Origin: Bacteroidales bacterium
Lineage (GTDB): Bacteria > Bacteroidota > Bacteroidia > Bacteroidales > F082
Direction of reading: 5' to 3'
DNA: 14,648 nt
NCBI GenBank assembly: GCA_016285355.1
Contig: JAEEQP010000068.1
Span: 1-14,648, forward strand
The first letter of the stretch is position 1, and every line of letters begins with the position of its first letter. The notes beneath the pieces are model-generated. The model was not told where the DNA came from. It saw nothing but the letters and a program-made list of their open reading frames with translations, and ran no database searches. A program made the position numbers and the translations under genes. Shown here piece by piece: positions 1-7,136 of this stretch.

Positions 1-14
1 CGGGAGAGACGAAA

Positions 15-123
<109 letters not shown>

Positions 124-135
124 CCCATAACGGTG

Positions 136-171
136 ACCCTTCCAGAATTTCTGGAAGGGTTCGCTGTTTTT
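136..171 (+). terminator. rRNA operon terminator
   Basis: A 10-bp perfect stem, ACCCTTCCAG (136-145) with CTGGAAGGGT (151-160), closes a 5-nt loop and is followed by a T-rich run (TTTTT ending near 171). It lies just after the 5S rRNA and should end the rRNA transcript before serS. Confidence 0.85.
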
Positions 172-184
172 AGGCCATCACATA

Positions 185-219
185 TTTTTTCCATGTTTTC
201 ATATTTTTTCCTATCTTTG
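185..219 (+). promoter_or_regulatory. Bacteroidota-type promoter of serS
   Basis: TATCTTTG at 212-219 matches the TAnnTTTG -7 element of Bacteroidota, 30 bases before the serS start. A T-run at 185-190, about 21 bases upstream, is a weak -33 element. It sits after the rRNA terminator, so serS has its own promoter. Confidence 0.6.
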
Positions 220-249
220 CCCGTTTTTACGAAGCAAAACGATTGACCT

Positions 250-1527
250 ATGATAGACATCAAGTTTTTAGTCAAGAACCCAGATGTGGTTCGGGAAAAC
301 ATCAAGAAGAAATTCCAGGACAGCAAATTGCCTCTCGTCGACGAGGCCATCAACTTGTATACGCAATATTGTGATTGTCAGCAAAAAGCCGATGATCTTC
401 GCTCACAACGTAACTCCATCTCCAAAGAGATTGGCATTCTTTTCAAGAATAAAGAGGTCGAAAAGGCCAACGAGATGAAGAAACTCGTGGAGGCCAACGC
501 TCAAGAGTTGGAGTCGCTTGGCAAGCAGCAGTCTTCCCTTATGGAACAACTGACCAAGGTGATGTATGCCATCCCGAACATCATCGCGCCCGAGGTGCCG
601 ATAGGGAAGGACGACAGCTTCAATGTGGAGAAGGAACGCTTCGGCGAGCCTGTAGTGCCTGATTTCGAGGTGCCTTACCATGCCGACATCATGGCCAAGT
701 TCAACGGATTGGATTTGGATTCGGCGCATCGTGTGGCGGGTAACGGTTTCTATTATCTCATGGGCGACATCGCACGTTTGCATTCTGCTGTCATCACATA
801 CGCCCGCGACTTCATGATTGACCGTGGCTTCACATATTGCATCCCGCCGTTCATGGTGCGCAGCGAGATTGTCTCCGGCGTGATGAGTTTTGCTGAGATG
901 GATGCCATGATGTACAAGATTGAAGGCGAAGACCTCTACCTCATCGGCACCAGCGAGCACTCCATGATTGGCAAGTTCATCGACCAAATCGTGCCCGAAG
1001 AATCCCTGCCGCTGACGTTGACGAGCTATTCGCCTTGCTTCCGTAAGGAAAAAGGTGCCCATGGCATCGAGGAACGTGGCGTGTACCGCATCCACCAGTT
1101 TGAGAAACAGGAAATGGTCGTCCTCTGCAAGCAGGAGGATGCTGATTATTGGTACGAGCAGATGTGGAAGAACACAGTGGATTTGTTCCGCTCGATGGAC
1201 ATTCCAGTTCGCACCCTTGAATGCTGTTCTGGCGACTTGGCCGACCTGAAGGTGAAGTCGTTGGATGTGGAGGCATGGTCGCCGCGACAGAAGAAATATT
1301 TTGAGGTGGGTAGTTGCTCTTACCTTGGTGATGCTCAGGCGCGTAGACTGAAAATCAGAATCAAGGGAAAGAATGGTAACTATTTTGCCCACACTTTGAA
1401 TAATACAGTGGTCGCACCGCCGCGCATGTTGATTGCCTTCTTGGAGAACAACCTCCGCGCCGACGGCAGCGTGGCCATCCCGAAAGCCTTGCAACCTTAT
1501 ATGGGCGGAAAAACTGAAATCAGATAA
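250..1527 (+). CDS. serS: Seryl-tRNA synthetase (divergent motif sequences)
   Basis: This class II synthetase charges tRNA-Ser with serine in the cytoplasm. Its 425 residues are a normal length. Residues 1-110 form the N-terminal tRNA-binding arm, with a charged coiled coil around 30-105. The catalytic core has a serine-site stretch IGTSEH (232-237), motif 2 beginning FRKEKGAH (264-271) and ending in HQFEKQE (282-288), SCSYLGDAQARR (355-366), and motif 3 HTLNNTVVAPPR (381-392) ending in FLEN. The class II arginines are present. Several positions differ from the usual bacterial forms, for example LNGS..A..R in motif 3 and TAE in the serine site, so this may be a transferred or second SerRS. 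The ATG at 250 follows a TATCTTTG promoter by 30 bases. The downstream glycosyltransferase could be cotranscribed, although a repeat-rich 78-base spacer separates them. Family certain; lineage uncertain. Confidence 0.93.
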   Translation: MIDIKFLVKNPDVVRENIKKKFQDSKLPLVDEAINLYTQYCDCQQKADDLRSQRNSISKEIGILFKNKEVEKANEMKKLVEANAQELESLGKQQSSLMEQLTKVMYAIPNIIAPEVPIGKDDSFNVEKERFGEPVVPDFEVPYHADIMAKFNGLDLDSAHRVAGNGFYYLMGDIARLHSAVITYARDFMIDRGFTYCIPPFMVRSEIVSGVMSFAEMDAMMYKIEGEDLYLIGTSEHSMIGKFIDQIVPEESLPLTLTSYSPCFRKEKGAHGIEERGVYRIHQFEKQEMVVLCKQEDADYWYEQMWKNTVDLFRSMDIPVRTLECCSGDLADLKVKSLDVEAWSPRQKKYFEVGSCSYLGDAQARRLKIRIKGKNGNYFAHTLNNTVVAPPRMLIAFLENNLRADGSVAIPKALQPYMGGKTEIR

Positions 1528-1531
1528 TATT

Positions 1532-1596
1532 GACACGAGACTTCGAGACACGAGACACGATGCAGTCCCGTGTCCCGCAGTCCCGCGTCCCGAGTC
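1532..1596. repeat. GTCCCG / CGAGAC short-repeat spacer
   Basis: GTCCCG occurs four times (1565, 1572, 1580, 1587) with a 7-8 base period. CGAGAC occurs three times just before (1536, 1544, 1551). The two halves are roughly complementary: CGAGACACGA at 1551-1560 opposes TCCCGTGTCCCG at 1566-1577 with mismatches, so the RNA could fold. It fills the serS to glycosyltransferase spacer. Confidence 0.75.
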
Positions 1597-1605
1597 AAAA
1601 AGAAT

Positions 1606-2547
1606 ATGGACATATCCGTTGTAGTACCATTGTTGAATGAGGCCGAGTCGCTGCCCGAGCTGGAATCGTGGATCCGTCGGGTGATGGACGAGCATGGTTT
1701 CTCCTACGAAATCGTGTTTGTCGACGATGGCTCCACTGACAATTCCTGGGCTATCATCCAGCAACTTTCGCAGGTCAACCCGAATGTGAAAGCCCTGCGT
1801 TTCAGGAGAAATTATGGCAAGTCGCCTGCGTTGAATGAAGGCTTCAAAATCGTTGAAGGCGATGTAGTCATCACTATGGATGCCGACCTTCAGGACAGCC
1901 CTGATGAAATCCCCGAGCTTTACAAGATGATTAAGGAAGACGGCTACGACTTGGTTTCGGGTTGGAAGAAAGTACGTTACGACTCCAAACTGATGAAAAA
2001 CATTCCTTCCAAGTTCTTCAACTGGACTACGCGCGTAATGTCGGGTATCAAGCTGCATGACTTTAACTGTGGTCTGAAAGCTTACCGCAACGAAGTGGTG
2101 AAGTGTATCCAAGTCTATGGTGAGATGCACCGTTACATCCCTGTCATCGCTAAAATGAACGGTTTCAGTCACATAGGGGAGAAGGTGGTGCACCATCAGA
2201 AGCGGAAATACGGCAGCAGCAAATTCGGCATGAGCCGTTTCGTTCGCGGTTATCTGGATTTGATTACCATCAACTTCATTTCAAAGTTCAGCAACCGCCC
2301 GATGCACTTCTTTGGCGTGTTGGGTTCCGTCACTTTCTTGATTGGTTTCATTATTGCCGTGTATTTGGCTTACATTCGTTTGTTTGCTCAGGCTTACGGC
2401 ATGACCAACCGCCCTTTGTTCTATTTTGCGCTTTTGGCTATCATTATTGGCGTTCAACTCTTCAGTACAGGTTTCCTCGCTGAGATGATTACCTCGACGC
2501 AACGTGACAAGCGGGTGTATTCCATTTCGGAACGGATTAACGCGTAA
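1606..2547 (+). CDS. GT2 family glycosyltransferase, polyprenol-phosphate sugar transferase type
   Basis: Residues 1-230 form a GT-A fold like dolichol/undecaprenyl-phosphate sugar synthases. It opens with a nucleotide-binding strand (ISVVVPLLNE), followed by VDDGSTD (39-45) and the metal-binding DADLQD (92-97). An acceptor-loop motif KYGSSKF (201-207) is typical of the DPM1/ArnC/GtrB group. Two membrane helices follow at about 235-260 and 271-295, with a short basic tail. The likely role is transfer of a sugar from a nucleotide donor to a lipid phosphate on the inner membrane, for glycan or lipid modification; the sugar cannot be read from sequence. The ATG at 1606 was chosen because the in-frame GTG at 1570 lies inside the repeat spacer and would add a non-family N-terminus. 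Length 313 aa is normal. A terminator follows directly. Confidence 0.9.
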   Translation: MDISVVVPLLNEAESLPELESWIRRVMDEHGFSYEIVFVDDGSTDNSWAIIQQLSQVNPNVKALRFRRNYGKSPALNEGFKIVEGDVVITMDADLQDSPDEIPELYKMIKEDGYDLVSGWKKVRYDSKLMKNIPSKFFNWTTRVMSGIKLHDFNCGLKAYRNEVVKCIQVYGEMHRYIPVIAKMNGFSHIGEKVVHHQKRKYGSSKFGMSRFVRGYLDLITINFISKFSNRPMHFFGVLGSVTFLIGFIIAVYLAYIRLFAQAYGMTNRPLFYFALLAIIIGVQLFSTGFLAEMITSTQRDKRVYSISERINA

Positions 2548-2553
2548 GCAAAC

Positions 2554-2610
2554 AAAAAAGCCTGCCCATTATAGATTCCCGAGGGAATGACATAATGGGC
2601 AGGCTTTTTT
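2554..2610. terminator. Bidirectional terminator between convergent genes
   Basis: A 19-bp perfect outer stem pairs 2554-2572 (A-run plus GCCTGCCCATTAT) with 2592-2610 (ATAATGGGCAGGC plus T-run). An inner ATTCC/GGAAT hairpin lies in the loop. A-run and T-run flanks let it work in both directions, serving the glycosyltransferase (plus) and the acidic-tail gene (minus). Confidence 0.92.
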
Positions 2611-2622
2611 ATGCTAATCTAA

Positions 2623-3054
2623 TCAATACAACTCATCGAATCCGCCGTCGATGCTTTCGTCAAAGCTGTCGCCAAATTCATCGGCAAACTCGTCTTCGTC
2701 GAATTCGTCTTCAAACTCGTCAAATGGAGAATCGTCGGCAAAGTCGTTGTTTTCCCAGTCGAAGTCATGCTCTAACCTCGACTTGTCAAACTCGTCTTCC
2801 TCATCGTGACCGCTGATGAAGCTATCGATTTCGTCGTCGCTCATCTTGTCGAAGTTGACATCCAACAATGCCGAGTCGTTGATGGCGCGGTTCATCGACT
2901 TTAGTTCACGCATCACGGAAGGGGAAACGTAGAATTCGTCGATGTTTTCTTCGCAGTATCTCAGATATTTAGGGTCTTTTTCGTACACTTCGGCGATGGT
3001 CATGCCCTCGTATTTTCCGAAGGTGAAAACTGAATCAATGTCATAGAATTTCAT
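2623..3054 (-). CDS. Small protein with ExoX-C-like N-terminus and long acidic tail
   Basis: The protein has 143 residues. Residues 8-38 (FTFGKYEGMTIAEV, then DPKYLRYCEENI) resemble the short ExoX C-terminal-like/DUF3820 motif, FGKYKGKT..EI...DP.YL.W, found in exonuclease X relatives and many small stand-alone proteins; its role there is unclear. From about residue 72 to the end the chain is dominated by Asp and Glu with regular Phe (pattern FDEFEDEFDEDEF), so it is probably disordered and very acidic. The acidic tail could mimic nucleic acid or dock on a basic partner, but that is inference. I use the ATG at 3054 rather than the upstream in-frame ATG at 3114, because an AAGGA-type ribosome site lies directly before it and a -7-like promoter lies at 3101-3108. 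The gene sits 84 bases after the DUF486 gene on the same strand. Confidence 0.75.
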   Translation of the reverse strand: MKFYDIDSVFTFGKYEGMTIAEVYEKDPKYLRYCEENIDEFYVSPSVMRELKSMNRAINDSALLDVNFDKMSDDEIDSFISGHDEEDEFDKSRLEHDFDWENNDFADDSPFDEFEDEFDEDEFADEFGDSFDESIDGGFDELY

Positions 3055-3100
3055 ATTGTGTCCTTTCTTTTTGTCAGCTAAAAATGTCTTTTTCGGTCCG

Positions 3101-3134
3101 CAAATATCATGCATTTTTCTTTTTGTCGCAACAA
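3101..3134 (-). promoter_or_regulatory. Probable promoter of the acidic-tail gene
   Basis: On the minus strand GATATTTG (3108-3101) is one base off TAnnTTTG. TTG copies at 3134-3132 and 3131-3129 lie about 20 bases upstream, the normal Bacteroidota spacing. It lies inside the 84-base gap after the DUF486 gene. Confidence 0.4.
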
Positions 3135-3138
3135 AAAA

Positions 3139-3510
3139 CTATTTTTTGAAGGCAAAAAATACGGCAAGGATGATGAAAAGGAAGGAGATGATATGGTTCC
3201 ATCGGAAAGTCTCCGTTTTGAAGACGGTGATGACGATGATGGTGAACACTGTCAAAGAAACGGCTTCTTGTATGACTTTCAGCTGAATAAGGTTGAATGG
3301 ACCTCCGTTTTGCATGGCACCGATGCGGTTGGCGGGAATCATGAAGGAATACTCGAACAGGGCGACGCCCCACGACATCAAGATGACAAGAAAAAGCGGC
3401 CAATCCTTTGAACTGGGGACAATCTCGAGTAATTTGAGTTGTCCGTACCAGGCGAAGGTCATGAAAACGTTGGAAACGATAAGTAAAAGAATAGTGAATA
3501 GTCCTTTCAT
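3139..3510 (-). CDS. DUF486 family small membrane protein
   Basis: This is a 123-residue protein with four hydrophobic segments, matching the DUF486 family in the drug/metabolite transporter superfamily. Recognisable features are the N-terminal helix ending in FMTFAWYG, the central Trp/Glu-rich helix WGVALFEYSFMIPANRIG, and the conserved GGPFNLIQLKVIQEAVSLTVF stretch in pieces (GGPF, QLKVIQE). It should sit in the inner membrane; substrates of this family are not established. The ATG at 3510 gives the usual family start. An in-frame ATG at 3558 would sit upstream of the TACTTTTG promoter at 3535-3542 and is rejected. It is divergent from the sodium:solute symporter gene. Confidence 0.85.
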   Translation of the reverse strand: MKGLFTILLLIVSNVFMTFAWYGQLKLLEIVPSSKDWPLFLVILMSWGVALFEYSFMIPANRIGAMQNGGPFNLIQLKVIQEAVSLTVFTIIVITVFKTETFRWNHIISFLFIILAVFFAFKK

Positions 3511-3534
3511 TGTATGATGTTTTGTAACGGCCTG

Positions 3535-3542
3535 CAAAAGTA
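3535..3542 (-). promoter_or_regulatory. -7 element of the DUF486 gene
   Basis: The minus strand reads TACTTTTG (3542-3535), an exact TAnnTTTG, 24 bases before the ATG at 3510. No clear -33 TTG is seen at the expected spacing. Confidence 0.55.
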
Positions 3543-3574
3543 CGGTAATTTCTTTCATGTCCGACTTTTATTCC

Positions 3575-3582
3575 TATTTTTG
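3575..3582 (+). promoter_or_regulatory. -7 element of the symporter gene
   Basis: TATTTTTG exactly matches TAnnTTTG, 20 bases before the ATG at 3603. A TTTC at 3552-3555 is a weak -33 candidate. It is arranged back to back with the DUF486 promoter. Confidence 0.55.
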
Positions 3583-3602
3583 CACGACCAAATCGTGACA
3601 TC

Positions 3603-5075
3603 ATGAATGCAACCATCATACTTGCCGTTTTTGTATTGTACACCGTCCTTTTGTTTGTGATTTCGCATTTCACGGCGCGGAAATCCGACAATAATGCGTT
3701 TTTCCGAGGGAATAAGAATTCGCCATGGTTTGTGGTGGCCTACGGCATGATAGGTGCCTCACTTTCGGGCGTGACTTTCATGTCGGTACCAGGGGGCGTG
3801 TATACTGGACAATTCACTTATTTGCCTTTGGTTTTTGGCTATGTACTTGGTTATGCGGTGATTGCATTGATATTGCTGCCCTTGTATTATCGACTTAACC
3901 TGACCTCGATTTACACCTATTTAAATATGCGTTTCGGGCCAAGGTCAGAGAAGACAGGAGCGGCGTTCTTTATCTTGTCGCGACTGTTGGGTTCGGCACT
4001 GAGGATGTATCTCGTTGTCTTTGTGTTGTATGAGTTTGTTTTCAAGGATTGGGGCATACCGTTTTGTGTGCCGGCGGTAATCTTCATCGCTATCATTCTG
4101 CTTTATACCTTCAAAGGCGGCATCAAGACGGTGGTTTGGACGGATACCTTGCAGACGACGTTCTTGTTGCTAGCCGCTTTTCTGACGGCTTTCTTTATCT
4201 TGCGTAACCTTCACATTTCTTTGGGTGACCTGCTGAAATCGGCCTCGGAAAAGGGTTATACCAAAGTGTTTGAAACCGATTGGATACACAACAAGTTTTG
4301 GGTCAAGCAGTTGCTAAGTGGTATGTTTATCACCATCACCATGACAGGCTTAGATCAGGATATGATGCAGAAGAACTTGACTTGCAGGAATTTGCGTGAT
4401 GCCCAAAAGAATGTGATGACTTCGAGCCTGCTTTTTGTCGTGGTCAATGTACTGTTTCTGTGTTTGGGTGCAGCCTTGATTTATTACGCTCAGGTTACAG
4501 GCTTCCAACTGCCTGTCAACGAGGCAGGTGTGGTGGTCAACGACAAGATTTTTCCCTCGGTGGCCTTCTCGTTGAGCAAGTTCACGGCGGTGGTCTTTAT
4601 CATCGGCCTTGTGGCGGCAGGCTATTCCAGTGCAGATGGCACCTTGACGGCCTTGACGACCACTTTCTGTTTCGACTTCATGCACTTTGACAAAAAGCAA
4701 ATGACCGAAGACCAAATCACCAAGTACCGCAAATGGATTCATGTGGCTTTTGCCTTGCTTTATTTGTTGGTAATCATCGCATTCCGTCCCTTCCACAACG
4801 AGTCGTTGATTGACAAAGTATTTGATATTGCAGGGTACACATACGGACCGTTGTTGGGCCTTTACTCTTTCGGCTTGTTCGTCAAAAACAGAAAAGTCCT
4901 TGACAAGGCGGTCCCATACATCGCCATCGCTTCGCCCATCATCAGTTACTTTTTGAAAATGTATTCGCCGCAATTGTTGGGTGGTTATAAGATAGGATTT
5001 GAGATATTGATAATCAATGGATTACTGACTTTTGCCGCTTTGTTGGCTTTCAGCAAAAAGGAAAAAACGGCCTAA
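3603..5075 (+). CDS. Sodium:solute symporter (SSS family)
   Basis: This 490-residue protein has about 13 hydrophobic segments and fits the SSS/SLC5 family of Na+-coupled uptake carriers in the inner membrane. Residues 48-72 hold the family's early signature (GASLSGVTFMSVPGGVYT), where the unwound first core helix normally binds Na+ and substrate. A later segment (SSADGTLTALTTTFCFDF) matches the core helix that contributes Na+-site Ser/Thr residues. Length is normal. The substrate cannot be assigned; candidates for this branch include sugars, sialic acid and organic acids, and no catabolic gene is adjacent to help. It has its own TATTTTTG promoter and is divergent from the DUF486 gene. A DUF4831 gene follows 60 bases later with a separate promoter. 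Confidence 0.9.
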   Translation: MNATIILAVFVLYTVLLFVISHFTARKSDNNAFFRGNKNSPWFVVAYGMIGASLSGVTFMSVPGGVYTGQFTYLPLVFGYVLGYAVIALILLPLYYRLNLTSIYTYLNMRFGPRSEKTGAAFFILSRLLGSALRMYLVVFVLYEFVFKDWGIPFCVPAVIFIAIILLYTFKGGIKTVVWTDTLQTTFLLLAAFLTAFFILRNLHISLGDLLKSASEKGYTKVFETDWIHNKFWVKQLLSGMFITITMTGLDQDMMQKNLTCRNLRDAQKNVMTSSLLFVVVNVLFLCLGAALIYYAQVTGFQLPVNEAGVVVNDKIFPSVAFSLSKFTAVVFIIGLVAAGYSSADGTLTALTTTFCFDFMHFDKKQMTEDQITKYRKWIHVAFALLYLLVIIAFRPFHNESLIDKVFDIAGYTYGPLLGLYSFGLFVKNRKVLDKAVPYIAIASPIISYFLKMYSPQLLGGYKIGFEILIINGLLTFAALLAFSKKEKTA

Positions 5076-5080
5076 AAAAG

Positions 5081-5109
5081 TTGTAGTTGTCGGAAAATAT
5101 GTATTTTTG
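5081..5109 (+). promoter_or_regulatory. Promoter of the DUF4831 gene
   Basis: TATTTTTG (5102-5109) matches TAnnTTTG exactly. TTG at 5081-5083 lies 18 bases upstream, close to the usual -33 spacing. The ATG follows at 5136. Confidence 0.6.
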
Positions 5110-5135
5110 AAGTTTGAATTTTAAACCTTACAGAA

Positions 5136-6227
5136 ATGAATAGAATTGTCGCAAAATTTGCCTTGGCATTGTTGGCTTTGACCTTCGTAAGTGGCCAACT
5201 TCAGGCTCAGTTAGCTACAACTTTTGCCAAAAATGTCACGCCAGGCCAGCAGAATGGATTTTATTATTCTTTGCCGCAAACCATGCTGAAACTGGATTTC
5301 ATCATTGAGGAAACTATACAAGAGAAGGGGCCGCTCAGCGAATACGCCTCCAACTATTTTGAGATGGATGATTATGTGGAGTATGAAACCGAAGAGTATG
5401 AGCTTTTGGATGTGAAGATGACCCCTGTGGCGACTCCTGACCCTAACGCATTGTTTTTCGTGACTTTAAACACAGCACGAGGCTATTGGAAAACCCAATT
5501 TGACATCCTGCCCAACGGTATCATACGTAGTGTAGGTATGGGTAAAGCCGCTGATTTGGAAGTGGAAACAGTAAATCCTATTCAAGAGGCGCCGCAATGT
5601 TGTCAGGAAAAGGTTGACGCTGAGGAAGGCTTTTTCAGTTTGATGATGGCAGGGAAGACCAATGCCCAAGTGGCTAAAGAGATTGCCGACAAGATTGCTG
5701 ATATCCGCAAGGCGAAATTCTATCTGATTTCGGGCGATGTTGAGATGGCTTCCAACCCTGAGACCTTCAATGCCATGTATAAGAAGTTGGATGACACGGA
5801 GAAAGAATACATGAGCCTGTTTCTGGGCAAGCGCGTGACGAAGAAAATGGTGAAGACCGTGTATGTGATTCCAAGTAAGGGAATACAGGAACAGACCGTT
5901 GCCAAATTCTCAACTACTGATGGCCTGTCTTTGGGAACGAGCGGCTCGGGTAGCATGATAACAGTTCAGACCTTGTCGCTTAACACCACAGGATCCATCA
6001 AAGCCCCCAGTCAGTCGGCAGTGGAGTCGATGTCATACGAGAACAAGGTTTTCTATCGTATTCCTGAAATAGCTCAAGTGAAAGTGACCTGTGGCAAGGT
6101 CGTTTTGATGGAAGATAGGGTTACTGTCAATCAATTGGGTGAATTGCTGGTGGCACCCATATTGGGCAACACGAAATTGGTGTTTGACACGGAGACCGGA
6201 CAAATCGTCAACATGCGGATGCAGTAA
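5136..6227 (+). CDS. DUF4831 family exported protein
   Basis: The 363-residue protein starts with a signal peptide: basic MNRIVAK, a hydrophobic core, and a probable cut after LQA near residue 24. No lipobox Cys is present, so it should be periplasmic or secreted. The body matches the DUF4831 family, which is largely limited to Bacteroidota: an early YSLPQTMLKLDF strand, the LSEYAS/YEL region, and an RIPEIAQVKV segment near residue 310. No enzymatic motif is visible and the function is unknown. The last 20 bases overlap the 3' end of kdsA on the other strand. A promoter lies 27 bases before the start. Family assignment is from recall of the family pattern. Confidence 0.8.
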   Translation: MNRIVAKFALALLALTFVSGQLQAQLATTFAKNVTPGQQNGFYYSLPQTMLKLDFIIEETIQEKGPLSEYASNYFEMDDYVEYETEEYELLDVKMTPVATPDPNALFFVTLNTARGYWKTQFDILPNGIIRSVGMGKAADLEVETVNPIQEAPQCCQEKVDAEEGFFSLMMAGKTNAQVAKEIADKIADIRKAKFYLISGDVEMASNPETFNAMYKKLDDTEKEYMSLFLGKRVTKKMVKTVYVIPSKGIQEQTVAKFSTTDGLSLGTSGSGSMITVQTLSLNTTGSIKAPSQSAVESMSYENKVFYRIPEIAQVKVTCGKVVLMEDRVTVNQLGELLVAPILGNTKLVFDTETGQIVNMRMQ

Positions 6228-7035
6228 CCGCTTCCTTGATCCTCACCAATTGTCTCAAGAGATTTTCAGCCAAGTCTAAACGGAGCATATTCGCACCGTC
6301 GGACTTGGCTTTTTTAGGCTCGGGATGCACCTCCATGAAGATGCCGTCAGCACCTGCAGCGATGCCTGCCTTGGCAATCAAGCCAATCATCTGGGGTTGT
6401 CCACCTGTGACGCCGCTGCTTTGGTTGGGCTGTTGAAGGGAATGGGTAACGTCCAAAATGACAGGCACATCAAGCTTCTGCATAACGGCAATGTTGCGAT
6501 AATCCACCACCAAATCCTGATAGCCGAACATGGAGCCACGCTCGGTCAGCATCACCTTGTCGTTGCCTGACTGCCTGACTTTTTCGACAGCAAAGCCCAT
6601 AGCCTCGCCCGAAAGGAACTGCCCCTTCTTGATGTTGACGGTCTTGCCTGTCTTGGCAGCGGCTACAAGCAGGTCTGTCTGACGACAGAGGAAAGCCGGA
6701 ATTTGCAAAACATCAACGTATTCCGCAGCCATGGAGGCTTCTTCTACAGCATGGATGTCTGTTACCACAGGAAGTTCCAGTTCCTTGCCAATTCTTTGCA
6801 GCACTTTCAAGGCTTTTTCATCGCCTATGCCAGTGAACGAATCCAATCGTGAGCGGTTGGCCTTGCGGTAAGAGCCTTTGAAAATCAGCGGAATGTCAAG
6901 CTTTTGGCAGATGTTTTTCAAGGTTTCGGCGATGAAGAAGGGCGAAGTCTCGTCCTCAATCACGCAAGGGCCGGCCATGAGAAAGAAACGGTCGGGGCGA
7001 AGGCTTTTCAGGAAGTGGAATCTTGATGTTTCCAT
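6208..7035 (-). CDS. kdsA: 3-deoxy-8-phosphooctulonate (KDO-8-P) synthase, metal-dependent type
   Basis: KdsA condenses phosphoenolpyruvate with arabinose 5-phosphate to make KDO-8-phosphate for the inner core of lipopolysaccharide. The 275-residue TIM barrel shows MAGPCVIE (20-27), FKGSYRKANR (52-61), DIH (93-95), PAFLCRQTD (113-121), KKGQF (136-140), TERG (164-167) and DVTHSLQQPN (195-204). Cys24, His198, Glu235 and Asp246 occupy the metal-ligand positions of the metal-dependent class; the metal-independent class, as in E. coli, has Asn for the Cys. I use the ATG at 7035, because the upstream ATG at 7053 overlaps the TACCTTTG promoter at 7051-7058. The 3' end overlaps the DUF4831 gene tail to tail by 20 bases. 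No other KDO gene is adjacent. Confidence 0.96.
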   Translation of the reverse strand: METSRFHFLKSLRPDRFFLMAGPCVIEDETSPFFIAETLKNICQKLDIPLIFKGSYRKANRSRLDSFTGIGDEKALKVLQRIGKELELPVVTDIHAVEEASMAAEYVDVLQIPAFLCRQTDLLVAAAKTGKTVNIKKGQFLSGEAMGFAVEKVRQSGNDKVMLTERGSMFGYQDLVVDYRNIAVMQKLDVPVILDVTHSLQQPNQSSGVTGGQPQMIGLIAKAGIAAGADGIFMEVHPEPKKAKSDGANMLRLDLAENLLRQLVRIKEAVTASAC

Positions 7036-7050
7036 AAGGGATATTTTTTG

Positions 7051-7058
7051 CAAAGGTA
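7051..7058 (-). promoter_or_regulatory. -7 element of kdsA
   Basis: The minus strand reads TACCTTTG (7058-7051), an exact TAnnTTTG, 15 bases before the kdsA ATG at 7035. This rules out the upstream ATG at 7053 as start. No clear -33 was seen. Confidence 0.6.
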
Positions 7059-7100
7059 AAAGTTTTTGAAGAATCTTTTATCGGGAAACTCGATTTTTGC

Positions 7101-7108
7101 TATTTTTG
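7101..7108 (+). promoter_or_regulatory. -7 element of the acyltransferase gene
   Basis: TATTTTTG exactly matches TAnnTTTG and lies 28 bases before the ATG at 7137. The -33 region (TTTTAT near 7076-7082) is weak. Confidence 0.55.
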
Positions 7109-7136
7109 CAATATGTTGAATTGACAATTATAGTTT

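Noticed and set aside
1532..1596. CRISPR-like array
   Set aside because: Repeat units are only six bases with one- to two-base spacers, far from the unit and spacer lengths of CRISPR, and no cas gene is present.
403..2196. 597-codon open frame on the minus strand under serS and the glycosyltransferase
   Set aside because: It crosses two well-recognised genes and their repeat spacer, and its translation is rich in His, Val and Arg without any known motif. It reflects codon bias on the opposite strand, not a gene.
2645..2800. Tandem DNA repeat in the acidic-tail gene
   Set aside because: The similar words (TCGTC, TTCATC, AACTCGTC) are just codons for Asp, Glu and Phe in low-complexity protein; no fixed period is seen.
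4350..4973. 207-codon minus-strand open frame opposite the symporter
   Set aside because: It lies fully inside a clear membrane transporter gene, and the translation lacks recognisable structure.
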